From Nyssa sinensis (Eukaryota; Streptophyta; Magnoliopsida; Cornales; Nyssaceae): DNA of 64,000 nt. The stretch spans positions 34,320,824-34,384,823 of the forward strand of contig CM018035.1 in assembly GCA_008638375.1 (NCBI GenBank). Reading direction: 5' to 3'. The notes under the pieces are model-generated. The model was not told the origin of the DNA, ran no database searches, and was given only the letters and a program-made list of their open reading frames with translations. The translations under genes and the position numbers were made by a program. Positions 42,730 to 55,475 of this stretch are shown here, piece by piece (the first letter of the stretch is position 1; each line of letters opens with the position of its first letter).

Positions 42730-44264
42730 TATTAGGACCATAGGGTCCAATATTGTAATTGGCTAATCCGGTTAGACAAAACGTGGTTTGTGTGTAATCC
42801 TTACATAAGTCCTATGAGTGAGTATCTCAATGCTCGTTCTTCTCCAAGTTCGTCCAAGAGACATTATCTTGTATCATTACCGGTCGACATGGTTCTCGAA
42901 AGGTAAAATGAACTTTTGTATTTGATTTGAATTTCACACACTCACATCATGCATGCATTGTATATAAATTTTATCGTATCATCATGTATGTGATTGACTT
43001 GTGGTTGTGAACTAATTCTCTCAAAATGCATATTTAAAACACTTAAAGGATAAATTCAGTTCATAAGACAAACAAAGAATGAGCAACTCATAGTTGCTCG
43101 TTCGAATGAACAACAGAGAAGTTCATTCTCATTCATTCGAACACTCTGTATCAAACGAGTTGCTATAACCTCAGAGTTGTACTCGTTTGATATTCATTTT
43201 TTGTTCGTTTGAACGAACCCTAGGCGAAAAACATATTTATATTATGATTTCTAGCTATTTCGGGATCAATCAAGTCGTTGTGAAAATAGGCAAAAATACG
43301 ATTTAGAACAGCCAAACAAAGTGAGAGAGTCTCAAATTGTGAAAGCTAATTTGTTGATAGATCTTGAAGCTTCTTGTGAGAGATCATTCATACATGACAT
43401 TCATAATTATCTCTACTCATTTTCATTGATCGGATTTGATCAAACCACATGATCCAATCAAATCTAAAGAGCCTTGTTTCACGTCAAATTCATCATTGAC
43501 GATAGATGGAGTTCAAGCACGAGGATTCGGCGTTAAGCATTAGTGGACACCGAGGTTGTGAGGATTAGTGATTGTTAAACAACTTGATCAGAGGAGTCCG
43601 AGACTGTAGAGGAGTCCGAGACCGTGGAGGAGTCCAGTTATTTAAAGGATTGGCTATGAGAAGTTTGAGGATTCAAGGGAAATTTGAATACGTAATCAGG
43701 GAGAATGGAGCTAGAGGTACTTAGCTCATTCGTAGATTCATTATATTTCACTTTCCATCATAGTGCATTCCTTCTATGAGCATTGGCCCGGCTTCGAAGT
43801 TTTACTCCAAGGATTGTTGTCCTTGGTAGTTTTCTCCGTCATCAGTCAGTTTGCAATCTCTCTCCATCTCTTTCAATTTACTTTGTGCTTAATTGAATTG
43901 CTTCCGCTTAATTTTAGAAATTTATTTTGTTTATGTTTCCATAATTGTTCATCAATTTGATATACTGAAAAACTTGATTTAGTAAATTGATTGAAATAAA
44001 AAAATTGATAGCTTAATTGGTTTTGCTTTCAATTGTGAAAATTGCTATAAAATCAATCTAGTTGATAAATTAGGTGGAGTTTGAATAGGTTGATGAATTA
44101 GATCATTCTTGGTGGATTCATTCATGGAAGGACATATATGTTGGATTAATCACATTGAGTAATTTGTTGTTGATTGTCATCTTTGTGTTAACCAAGAATT
44201 GTAATTAACTTGAAAGAAAATTTTAATTCAAGAGCTACCTATTCAACCCCCTTCTGCGAAAACA
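42730..44264 (+). repeat. 5' LTR of the Sirevirus-like element
   Basis: It starts TATTAGGACC (partner TGTTAAGACC) and ends GCGAAAACA. It contains an inverted and repeated GTTCGAATGAAC/CATTCGAAC cluster near 43095-43145. Confidence 0.85.
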
Positions 44265-44267
44265 AAG

Positions 44268-44280
44268 TGGTATCACAACC
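44268..44280 (+). promoter_or_regulatory. Copia primer-binding site (tRNA-iMet type)
   Basis: TGGTATCACAACC, three bases after the LTR, is a decayed TGGTATCAGAGCC. Confidence 0.85.
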
Positions 44281-45104
44281 TTTTTTCTAAGGTATTTAAT
44301 TGATATACTAAGTAGTGAAATCCATGGAAGGGTTAAGAGAGGGAGGATCGATCTAACGACCATCTATATTTGAGGGCTCAAATTATGCTTACTGGAAAGC
44401 TCATATGAGAGCATTTTTAAGAGCCGTGGATGAGCGAGTTTGGCTCACCATCTAAGAAGGTTAGACCCCACCGGTCACAACCGCAACTACGAAAATTCCC
44501 TCCATAGTCAAGCCTTCAAACACTTGGAACGAGTTAGAGTTAAGGATGAGTGGTTACAACACTAAAGGGTTGAACATCATCTTTAACGTGGTAACTCCTG
44601 ATGAGTTTTGCCAAATTATGACTTGTGAGACGTCCAATAAGATTTAGGACATCCTCGAGATTACCCATGAGGGTATGTCGGCGATAAAGAGGTCAAAACT
44701 ATAAATGTTGACTTCTAGGTTTGAATCCCTTAGAATGGAACAATCGAAAACTTTTTCTAAGTTCTATGCAAAATTGAGTGACATTGTTAACTCATTATTC
44801 AACCTAGGAGAGAAACTTGAAATGACCAAAATTGTAAGAAAAATATTAAGATCTCTTCTCGAGAGATTTCAACCTAAGATAACCGCCATTGGGGAGAGTA
44901 AGGGCATGGACTCTCTATATCACGTCCCAAATTTTCAAAACCTAAGGGGTGACTTAAAGGGTTTTTATTAAAATATTTTAAACGTGGTTTTAAGGAATGA
45001 CAAATTATTTCTCAATTGCTATCTCAATCGCCCTTGAAAGTAACCTAATACTTTAACTCCAAAATAAATAAATAAAATAAATAAAAAAAAATATGTCTCA
45101 CAAG

Positions 45105-45230
45105 GCAGCCATGCGCACAGGTAAGCGATTGCGCGGCGCACGGCACGGCATAACGTAAGCACGGGCGAGGGGCACAGGGCTGCGCACGAGCACGCGACGT
45201 GCGCTGGTGCGCAGGCAAGGAGGTGCCAAT
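45105..45230. other. GC-rich island within solo LTR 1
   Basis: About 125 bases dense in GCGC, GCAC and CGCG (for example GCGCGGCGCACGGCACGG) stand in otherwise AT-rich LTR sequence. The minus frame over it (45098-45295) shows no domain. Confidence 0.5.
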
Positions 45231-46580
45231 CCTTTCAAAATAATTTTTTCTCTATTGTTCAAACTGCAAGCATGTAGTTTTTTTTTTTTTTGCATTTTTT
45301 CTTCTTTTTGCTACAACTATGCATTTCAATCTTTTACAATCTCTTTCAATTTTTAAAATTCCAAAAAAATACAAATTAAGCTTTATACCTTTAAACTCAC
45401 TACTGGGATCACTCAGATTTTAAAACTAGTGAAATCACCATTTTGCTCCTTAATCAAATTTGCCCATTTTTATAAAATTTTGGCATGACCTATTCATATT
45501 CTCTAGTTAGCATCTCATATTCATCACCACATCACCTAATAATCAATTTTTATACAATTTCATCACAAAATCCATGGTTATACACTTTTGCAGAAAATTC
45601 TGTACAAGTAACCTTACTTTAAAAATTCATAAATCCTAAACCATAAGTCCAAATCCCATAAAATTTTCACAGTAGCATACCTTATAAGTGTAGTTTGCCC
45701 AGAAATTGGAATCACTCAAAAGGGATTCCTACAGAGGTCTGTGGGTAGTGTTATGTGGTTATAGGTCAGATTCTGACTAGTTTTGGAACAATTTCTGTAA
45801 CTCTCTCGATTTTACTTCAAAAAGGTTCATTCTTGTTTCATGTGAAAGATAAGACATAGATCTCTCATGACAAAAAACTTCAATTCATGAATCCTAGTGT
45901 AGATAGTTCTATAGTCTCTCAAAGAGTTTGTTTTACTCTACTCTTTCTGCAGAAAGTGAGAACTTCACTTTCTTTCAATTTCATACAAGATATTCTAACA
46001 TTTAACCAACATATCCAACATGCATCATTGTTTCAATTTCATAATATTAAGATTTACGATTCATGGGCCTTAACCCCAAGTATAAATATGTGGAGTACAT
46101 AGCTTCAAACATGAAAAGTGAAGAGCTTATGCCCATACAAAATATATATATGTAATCAAAACATGCTTAGAAGGCTAAAAGTCTTCAATTTTTCCCACTT
46201 TTCCTTTTTTATCTCTTTCTCATGGCTCCATCTAGCCCAATCTCTTCCGAATTATTTGAAAATATACCCCATATAGGCTGAGCACAACGACCTAGTGTAG
46301 AAAAGTTTAACAAACGTAAATTAAGTGTGTCCACATGTGCTTGTGAACTATCTGTATGCATGAAATGATAATTTTTAACCTTCAATTTCATATCAAGACA
46401 CAATCGAGAATAAACCGTGTCCAAAATTCCACAATTCATCAAATTATATGTCAATAAATATCAAAGCACATTAACACAAATTCATTGTCCACAGTTCTAA
46501 TTCTACCACACATTTACATATCTAAACAAAACACTAAGATACATTGCACATTCTCAATGGCACAACAATTTTTACCTATG

Positions 46581-46782
46581 TAACCCTTAAACACGCACAT
46601 GTTTTGTTTTCATGGGCTATTACTATCGATGGCTCACAAGTAACCATTTAACTCACACATGTCTTATTTTTTCGGGCTAATCATGCTGATGGCTCACAAG
46701 TAACCCTTTAACACACACATGTCTTATTTTCCTGGACTATTAATACTGATGGCTTATAAGTAACCATTTAACTCACACATGT
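46581..46782. repeat. Tandem 60-bp repeat in solo LTR 1
   Basis: Copies start at 46581, 46641 and 46701, with a 22-base partial at 46761. Each begins TAACC(C/A)TT(T/A)AA and ends GATGGCT(C/T)A(C/T)AAG; the exact 60-base period is kept with roughly 80-85% identity. Confidence 0.92.
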
Positions 46783-49407
46783 ATGCAAAATTTCATAATT
46801 TCAACATAATAACTTCAACACATTTCACCCATTTTCAAAATTCCAACATGAGCATTTCAACACAATTCATCCATATACATCATTCAAATAATCTCACAAC
46901 ATTTTATAGGCATAAAAAGATGATTTTCTATAATCAACTTCATAGAAATGCAACACAACACCATATATTGCCATTTGCCTTCCTTTCATATAATTCATCA
47001 AACACCACACATGCATTATATTACAATTCAACCCAAACAATTTCATTTTAAATCATTAACTTCTATTATTCATATTTTATTACATATAAACACAAGATAC
47101 ACACATAAACACTCAAATTTACTAGTTTTAGAAATTTTCATACCTTTCTTCTTGAAAAGCTCCAAAATTTCCTAGTTTTGAATGTCCAAAACACCTTGTA
47201 ATCAAATTTTGTTTTGTGGTAATCATAGCCCTTGTTGTCCCGAACAATTTTCTAGAAGATTTCGGAGTCCAATGAAGTGATCAAAGTTATCTTTTTAAAG
47301 AAAAACTCTAGAAATCTTAAGCAAAATGAAGGAAAAGCTTCTTAGTTTCTCTCACGCCCCAATCCTCTTCAAAATTCTGATTTCTTCCCATGCCCAAGTG
47401 TTATATACATATGTATATGTTTCAAATTGCAAAATTACAAAAATGTCATCCTATGTAGCAAAATAGCTAAAACCCTTATTTTCATTTCATTTCTCGTCAA
47501 ATCCAAATTGTGCTTAAGACAAAGCATTTTAAGAATCGTTCTACACGAGAAAAATTATTTCGAGTGTAAAAAAAATTTTGCAGGCCCACTAGGCCCAATT
47601 TTAAAGCCTATTTTTCGTACTATCTCTGATTTCGTTCAAAATCGCACACGAGGTCTTAAATACCATTCTAAACAGTTGACCCTTTTACACTTACATCATA
47701 AGATGAATATTTCATTTTGAATTTTTTTAAAATACATTATAACCAATAAAAAAAATAACATGCCTTTTTTTAAAAAAAAAATTTCCAATCTTTACACTCT
47801 AGTTGTTGATGAGTAAGTTGGATCACTTCAAACCTTTTAACTAACTCTTAGGCAAGTAAAGAAGACCAAAAGTCATGCCTTAAAATCAATAGAAGTAGAA
47901 AGTGAAGGGGATATGGAAGTTGACCCTGAGTCTATTAATGATGAGGACTTGGCTCTTTTTGTTAGGAGGTTTAACAAATACCTCAATGGTAGAATGCCTA
48001 ATTCCAAGGAATCTCAAAGTTAAAATAAAAGATCCTTTGAAAATTCTAACACTTCAAAAGGCCAAGTCCAAAAATCTTCTTCTAGTGGTGATAGAAGAAT
48101 ACCTTCATCTCAATACACTTCTAAACCTATCGAATGCTATGATTAACATAACTTTGGGCAAATAGTGGTCGATTGTCCTAATAAGAGAAAGGGAAATTCT
48201 AAAAATAGTAAGGCAATGAAATCATCTCTTTTCGAAGATGGTGAAGAGGAAGAAGGAGATGAGAAAGAGGATGAAGAAGAAGAAGGTGATGAAAGTCAAT
48301 TCTTGGCTTTCACAAGTGTCACCAATGTCCATGAAGGATCATCTTCTATTGAGGATGAAGATCACGAGGACATCAAAGACTTTATGTCTAGTGATGAAGA
48401 GAGCAATGATGAAGACAATATTGAGATTGCTTTTAAAAAACTATTCAATAAATCAATAAATCTCAAGAAGTCTAACGTGAAGCTTATCACTAAGATCAAG
48501 TCTTGCGAAAAGGAGAAAAATGCCTTAATAGTTGATCAATCCTTATTGAATCAACTAAATGAGGATAAATTGTCTCTCTTAAAGGAAGTTGAATCCTTAG
48601 AAATTATTTATTGGTTGTTGAGGTAGGAGGACTTAAGTCATCCTTAGTTACTTGTGAGATTGAAAAGAAGGATTTGAATTCCAAAGTTCACACTCTCTTA
48701 GTGAACAACTTACACAAGCTAGGAATGTCAAAGTCAATCTTGAGGATATGTTTAATAAGCTTTCTAAAGTGCTTAATACCGTCCAAATCAAGAATGATAA
48801 AAGTGGTTTGGGTTATGAAATGTTCACGAATAAGAACAAGCCATCCATATCCACTTCAAGACAATCTCCCATTCTCAAGTTGGTTGTATTTGTGTCCTCA
48901 AAATCCAAAGGTGTTGAACCACCTAAACCTATGAGGAAAGGCCAACCACAACCAAAGCTTCAAGCACATTCTTGCCCACTATCTTAATTTAGTCCTCAAG
49001 TTAAACCTCAAACAAGATCATTTTATTGTTCTCATTGCATGGTTGAATGGCATTCCACGAGGAAGTGTGGATTTACCAAAAGAAGGAAAACAAAATCTCA
49101 CTCTATGACCTTTGAGCAAAAATTGGAAATTACTATCTTGAAGAAACAAATGAATAATCATATTCAAAAATCAAGGAGCATGGCTCAAAGGATTATTCAT
49201 ATTTCCAACCTTGAAAAGCCTAAAATAATTTCCCATTCCAAGGTTGGAGGTAAGGTCAAGACCCAAAAAGCTCCTCATACACCTAAAAGAATTATGAGAA
49301 AAAATTGGATAAGGAAAGATAAACTAAAAGGTCTTGAGAAGGAGTGTGTAAATCACACTTCACAATTTGATTCTCCATCGAGAAGAGCAAATTTGACTCT
49401 TAGATGA

Positions 49408-51059
49408 CTAAGAGATTCTACAGCAATTTAGGGATTTCACTTTTCACTCTTATCTTAGAGTTTTTCCCTATGTATTGTTTCATTGAATCTTACTCAAATT
49501 TCACTCATTGAAAATCATCTCAAGTAAGTTGTGTTTTCTTCCATAGTCTAGGTAATTCTAAGTTTTCCATCTATTCTAGGTCTACAGATTTTAATTTTTT
49601 TTATTTTTTTATAGATTTTTGATCCCTCATAGTTAGTTACATTTCATACCTTTGTAAAGTCAACAATCCAAAAATATTTTTCTCTTGTTTACATTGCTAA
49701 TGGAAATTCTATTTTTTTTAAAGAGAATTGTATTAAGTGCATTTTAAGTGATTAAGTCTTGACTTGTGATCTTTATTCTATCAATAGCTTTACTTAGTCT
49801 TTTTCACTCAGGTGCAGAGACTCTTTCAATCTACTTGTGATCTCATAGGTGTTAGTCTTGCATATTTCTTGTATGAGATTGTCTTACAGATAGGATGAGC
49901 TTAATGGTTTTATGTTTTCATCTCAATAAGTCCATGGCTAGAAAGATTGAATTAGATTGGAAAAATCAAAGAACCAAAAGTAAAAACCTTAAAAGACAAT
50001 GGCACACACACAAAAAAAATCAAAAGTGGAAGGAAAAGGCTACCCTTGAGATATTGTGTTTGCTAAAATTGGTAAAACCTTTTCAAAGAGCAACCTACTC
50101 AACTATGTGAAAGCTGCCTTGCAAAAGGTGAGTCAAGTGCAAATTCAATTTGTAATTTTTTTTGCTTTTAAGTTAAGAGGGAGTTTTAATTGGAAATGAT
50201 AAAAAAATCCCTAGGTTGGTTAACTATGGTTGTTTGCTTTTATTGATGTGAAAATCATTCAACACCATAGAAAGTCAACCTTGAGACAAAGAAAATTTCA
50301 TGGTTGAAATTAATGCATATGTCTAGTTACTATGATTAAGTGAGTAGAGAGTGAGCTTGTACGTGTTTTAGTGTTCTAGGATCATTTGAATGTATTGATA
50401 TAATTTAGAACACATGTACATCTCTTTAATTCACTCAAAATGTTCTTCAAATTTAGTTTTCAACTCAAAGACATTGGGATTATTTTTAACTTTGAATACA
50501 TTTGATTTATCTTAAGGTTTGTGGCTAAAACAATGTTTTTCATGAAAATCTCCAGCTTTCCCCTATTTTGTAGTTGAAAAATGTACAGGATTTTCGAACA
50601 GAGCAGGACATTCTATTTTTTTTGAGAGAAGAGCAGCCTCTGGTGTTTGTTCAAACGAACACTCATTTGAATGAAGGTCACTTATTCATTCAATCGAACA
50701 ACTACTCAGTTTTAACACACAAGAAACAATGCATTCTTTATAGAAACCTTTGGCTTTCTCTCTTGTTCTCTTTAAATCCTTTCATTTTCTTGTGTCATAT
50801 TGATCTCGGAGTTTGTTAATCTTAAATTATGTTCCGGTTAGTGTGTTCTACACATCTAGGGCTTCACTTTCACTGATTGTTTTGTGATTCCGTACGTTCA
50901 TTGTTGTGGTGAGTCCTTAAGTCTATTTCCACTTTTTATTTAGTTTATTTGATCTCTCATCTAGACTTAAGATTAGTGTGGACTATAGTTCAATACACTT
51001 GACGTAGTACCATCTTAGGTTCATCTTACATTTCTTCTGTTGCTATATACTATTTGGTT
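49408..51059. other. Non-coding link between gag and env-like frames; pol absent
   Basis: In a complete Sirevirus, protease, integrase, RT and RNase H (about 4 kb) would lie here. None of their motifs is seen in either strand. The frame at 49895-50110 has no recognised domain. GTTC(A/G)AACGAAC-like motifs at 50650-50700 echo those in the LTR. Confidence 0.55.
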
Positions 51060-54000
51060 ATGGTGACCAAGATAGTGCCTATAGAGCGATGACATTTTTC
51101 ATATGTTATTCGCTTGGGAGTAGCACCTTGGAACCTTTTTCTGTCACGACCCAAAATCCACCATTTGCGGATCTCGAGTCGCGACCGCCGCCCTTTGGCC
51201 AGAGGGCCTCAGGACAAGGCTCGCATACGCAGTGATATCGAATAGATGTGCGTCATGTGGTTTGCGGAAGCGTGAAAAACTTTTTCTTTTCTTTTCTCAT
51301 TTTAAAACTTGCACATCCATCCGACACTGCCGCTCTTCACAATGGTACACATGATCATACATTTAGAGCATAACTAAAAACTTAAAGATTTTAATAACAT
51401 TACATATCCATTACCCCGAGGGGCTTAATACATAACCTTACATTGTTTGTTAATACAAAATATACTACTTGAGTTCATATGATTTCCCAAAAGAAACTAT
51501 TTAAGCACGTCTTCCCAAAAGGCCAGACTCATCATCATCGTCCTCAAATCAAAACTGCCGTTAATCACATGAAAGGGGGGTCCGAATAAAATTTGGGTAA
51601 GCTAATCTAAACTTGTGAGTAATTCTTGTATTTGTCATGGGGTTTTCAATTAGTAGTGGTTTAGTACATGAAAGTTTAGAAAATACTCATTACCAATTGC
51701 TCGTACTTTCAGAACATAGAATATATACATTCTTAAAACAGATAGCTTTGAAACATTTAAAGTATTCAAGCTAAACATACATTTCTTTAAGTAGAGTATA
51801 TGTACTTCAAAAACATATAAACATGCATAATAGAAATGGGGGTGAAAACCTGCTTCCATTTCCAAAATCATTTGTCATCTTTTCTCTTTAATTAGGTGGA
51901 ATCTGTTTCGAACCAGACTCCCATTTTACTGTCAATACCGCCGATCTCATTTGCCTGGGGGATTAGATCCTGCTGCCGGGTATTTGTCATAGTTAAATCC
52001 CAAGGGATTTCAACATCACATGCGGTACTTGAGTACCATTTATCTTCTAAAACATTTATCACATGGCTTCTTCAATAGCTACTTTCATGAGTATTTAAGA
52101 CATGAAATGTATAACTTCTATAATAGAATTTCAAATACTTGTAATAATCAAATTCAGAATATTTAAAGAAATTTGCATTTCACCCCGACATGCTAAACAT
52201 CCCCAAGAAAAGAGCTGAATATAAAAACATTTAACAAGCATGTCGTAACAGAATAATTTAAAACAAAAATTGTAATAAAACTAAATTTGATATTCAAATG
52301 CTTCTCATAACTTGAACTTAAAACTTCTTCAAATATATGGAGTTAAATCTCCACTTCAAACACAGGGTTACTCACCTTATACGTCTGGGGGCGCCATTGA
52401 GGTGCCTTCCCTTTGCTTTTCCCCTTTTTCAACCTTTGAAGCCATTCCCTTAAAGTTTCAGTGTTTTCTTGCTCTTTTATCTTTGCTTCAGCAAGTAGTG
52501 TTTTCGTTGGGGTTTTGTACATAAACGGTCTGACTAATACGATCTCAGTTGATTTGGAAATCCTTATTTTGCTGGCAATCACTTTTTGTTGCCATAGTAA
52601 GTCTGCCATGAACCTTTGTTGCTTTTCATCGGTTGCCCTTTGAGCTTTGGTCATGATCGTGAATTCTTCTTGTTTCCTATCCATTATCGTCTACTTTGTA
52701 TTTAACCTGTTTACAGTGGTTTCTCCTCCTTTCTACTTTTGATTCTTCTTCTATTTTCCTTAGCTTCTTGATCTTTTTCTTACAGAGCAAGCATGTAGTG
52801 TATGCACTTGCTCTTATAGATCCAACCGACCTTTCTCTCTCTCCTCCATTCTCTCTCTCTCTCTTTACACGACTCAACCCTACTCCTGCCCCTATTTTCT
52901 ACTTCCTTTCTAATCCATTTAATCCATTTTCTTTCAATTCAGGTTTGCATTTAAAGTTTGGGTGAGATTTTGTGTATATATATACATATTATACTAACAC
53001 ACACACTAACTCACTCACTAACACATACTAGCACACACACTAGCTGCAGTCTCCCTTCCCATCACCCCTCTCAAATCAGCCCACTTGTGGCTGTATTTAT
53101 GTATGCATGTATATGCACCTTTTTACATGCCTTGTATATACATATATATATATATACATACATATATATATGCACACAATGTATACTCACACACTTAACA
53201 TCACACTTAAGGATTTTTCATATATATATATATATATATACACACATTTAATTTATTTATATACCTACATGCATACATACTTGATCACATATACATACAT
53301 ACAATACATCTCCCATGTAAGTGTAATGAGTGCTACAATATTTAATTATAATTAAATATAAATATTTCATATATTTAATTAATTAATTAATTATTTTCTT
53401 GAGTGTAAAAATTTTTACACTAATTTTTCTTAACCTCGTAATACGTGCCCTATGACTTGATATTTTGGGTCGGGGTATTACATTTTCGGTTTTCGACCCA
53501 GGTCGCTCAGTTTCGGGCAGGGACCATTATGTCCCCTCTAGCCCTAGCAGAGCGGGTATGCACTATTAATGATATCCGTGAGACTTTAGCCTTCAGGCTA
53601 TTTGACTCACGAGGTTGGCTCCCCTTCTTATTGGCCACGAGTCTGACCAACGAAACCGTGGCTCAAGAGTTTTACTCGAACCTCGATTCGCATGATACCG
53701 AAGGAACCTACCTTGTGACTGTCTGAGGTGTCACTTTCTCTTTCAATGTGGAGATGATAATTGAGACTTTTGGTCTTCCTCGAGTCGAGCGGCAGGGTTC
53801 CCATACCCTAAAGGTGTGGCTCTTATGCTTGCTAGCCTTATTTTTTCACCTTTCGTATCGACAGTTTGACTGTCTTTGCCTCGCGGGGTGCAACCCTAGA
53901 GCAGGGATATCTACACGAGGGTATTCGCATCCTCAACCTCATCGTGTGTAGTGTGTTAGTGTGTTTCATTCTGTCAGCCACCCGAACACACTAACACTCT

Positions 54001-54716
54001 CCCATGCCACACTCCTATATGCACTCGGTGCTGCTATTCTCATTGATGCTCCCTCGTACATACTCCGAGTCATCGATTCCTCTTCCACAGGTATGAGACG
54101 TACTGTGTCTTTACCATTTGGCAACCTGATCACTAGGATTTGTGCTGCATAACAGGTTCCTATTTACACTAGTGATATGCTCATCCTCCTACCTGGTCCA
54201 TTTACTCGTCAAACCTTATCCAGGTCACAAGGACATGTCATCCCTCCTCCCGATGAGGACGATGTTCCTGTGAGCATAAGGAGGCACAACAACTAGAGTA
54301 ATAGCAGTAGTAGCAGCAGCCACGGGCACTGGGACTGGCCTCGTAGTAGCAGTCACACATGTCGCTGCAGTAGCAGCAGTCTGAAGATTAGATTTAAATA
54401 GAAGACTTCCTTGTTAATTGAACACCACTGCAATTCTGTACCCCATTGGGTGCAGATTTCTATGTGTCAACATGAGCTTCCTTTTCTTCTGCCGGTTACT
54501 AAGGATGGGCTAGAGGAGCGATTACAACTTCATCATGATCAGATATGTGCTGATATTGATCATAGGCTAGAGCATCATTATCTTCGGGTCCGCTCAGATT
54601 ATTTTATCTCGATGATGCAAAAAACTACTTACTTTCGAGGAGCTCTTCAAGGATTGATAGAGACTATAGCTCATATCTTTCCTCCTCCACCTTTACTTAT
54701 AGATGATCAGTGATGT
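51060..54716 (+). pseudogene. Sirevirus env-like ORF (putative plant transposon protein domain), split by a solo LTR
   Basis: The frame starts MVTKIVPIER at 51060, has one stop, and is cut at 51141. After the solo LTR (ending 53482) it continues in frame with RFSTQVAQFRAG, ERVCTINDIRETLAFRLFDS and RGWLPFLL..TVAQEFYSNL (to 53726), then FSFNVEMIIETFGLPRVE after one stop. This is the domain found in env-like ORFs of Sireviruses. A later frame (54411-54713) has DGLEERLQLHHDQICADIDH, with coiled-coil character. Between them (54290-54390) a poly-Gln stretch has most CAG codons turned to TAG. No function is expected. Confidence 0.75.
51142..53482 (-). mobile_element. Solo LTR 2 inside env-like ORF (2341 bp, TSD TTTTC)
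   Basis: The ends TGTCACGACCC and GGGGTATTACA are intact; on the minus strand this is TGTAATACCCC..GGGTCGTGACA, a Tekay/Del form. Perfect TTTTC duplications lie at 51137-51141 and 53483-53487. Removal restores the env-like frame. It holds TA- and CA-rich microsatellite patches near 52970-53300. Confidence 0.93.
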
Positions 54717-55462
54717 AGACTATAGTTAGTTACATGAGTGATGAATGTGATTGTAGTGAGGATTTTACCTGTATTTTCTTTTCTCGTTTTTACCTGTATT
54801 TTCTTTTTCTCATAAGTTACATGTACTTATGTTTTTTTTACAGTATCTCTCTTTACTTTTCTTGTATATGTTTTTTGAGATTGATGATAGACCATGTTTT
54901 TTTTTGATATCTTTGATATATATCTTCTATGTCTATTATGTTTACTGTCTATACTTTGTTATCTCATTATGCATGCCTGTCTTGTTATATCTGACTTTCT
55001 TATAATCTTCCTTCGCAATTACCTTCTTTGTCATCATGACAAAAAGTTGTACGAAGAGGGGAGACTATATATTTTGAGCATATACTGAGGGGGAGTAACG
55101 TACATTTTTTTTTTTTTTTTGCATATGTATGAGATAACTTAGAGTTACTTTGTATTGCTCATGTCTTGTTTTAATTATATATGCTTTCCATGTTTACTAT
55201 ACCTTATTCTATATTGATACTCATCTATCATGTGATCTCATCGGATTTATTTGATATATCTCTTTTGATGTGATCTCACATGGTATAGTTGAGGTTGTTG
55301 TGCAGGAAACAAGTTGGCTACTTGTTGAGCAGTACTAAGTGATATATCAAATATAGGATACTGAGTCAAAATGTATAATTTTCTTCTAACTGGTTCTTTG
55401 GGGGTTATAGTTTTTGGTATCGTATTCTTGTACTTTTCTATTGCAGTTTTGTCACGGATTTC

Positions 55463-55475
55463 CAAAGAGGGAGTT
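55463..55475 (+). promoter_or_regulatory. Polypurine tract of the Sirevirus-like element
   Basis: CAAAGAGGGAGTT lies directly before the 3' LTR start TGTTAAGACC. A second purine tract, TGAGGGGGAGTAACG, sits about 390 bases upstream (55087); extra polypurine tracts are known in Sireviruses. Confidence 0.8.

Larger units (their letters stand above)
44918..47796 (-). mobile_element. Solo LTR 1 inside gag (2879 bp, TSD CTCTA)
   Basis: Plus-strand ends are TATCACGTCCC (for TGTCACG..CCC) and CTTTACA, flanked by perfect CTCTA at 44913-44917 and 47797-47801. Removing it and one CTCTA restores the gag frame. On the minus strand the ends are TGTAAAG..GGGACGTGATA, a Tekay-like form. It holds a GC-rich island at 45105-45230 and a 60-bp tandem repeat at 46581-46782. 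Confidence 0.9.
44324..49407 (+). pseudogene. Sirevirus-like gag, split by a solo LTR
   Basis: From the ATG at 44324 broken frames give PSIFEGSNYAYWKAHMRAFL, NTWNELELRMSGYNTKGLN and LTSRFESLRMEQSKTFSKFY..LSDIVNSL, the Copia gag order. Coding stops at 44917 and resumes after the solo LTR at 47797-47802 in the same frame, with GSLQTFELTLRQ. Then come ALFVRRFNKYLNGR (47950), a decayed CCHC knuckle (FGQIVVDCPN, 48150-48185) and an acidic Glu-rich segment (48235-48300). A coiled-coil stretch follows (NIEIAFKKLFNKSINLKKSN), then a second CCHC-like knuckle (FYCSHCMVEWHSTRKC, 49021-49068). The frame ends at 49407 with no protease or integrase after it. Several stops and frameshifts. Confidence 0.8.

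Noticed and set aside
46560..46790. CRISPR-like direct repeats
   Set aside because: The 60-bp units are contiguous without spacers and lie in a plant LTR.
52343..52684. 113-codon minus-strand ORF
   Set aside because: It lies inside solo LTR 2, and LTRs of this lineage are non-coding.
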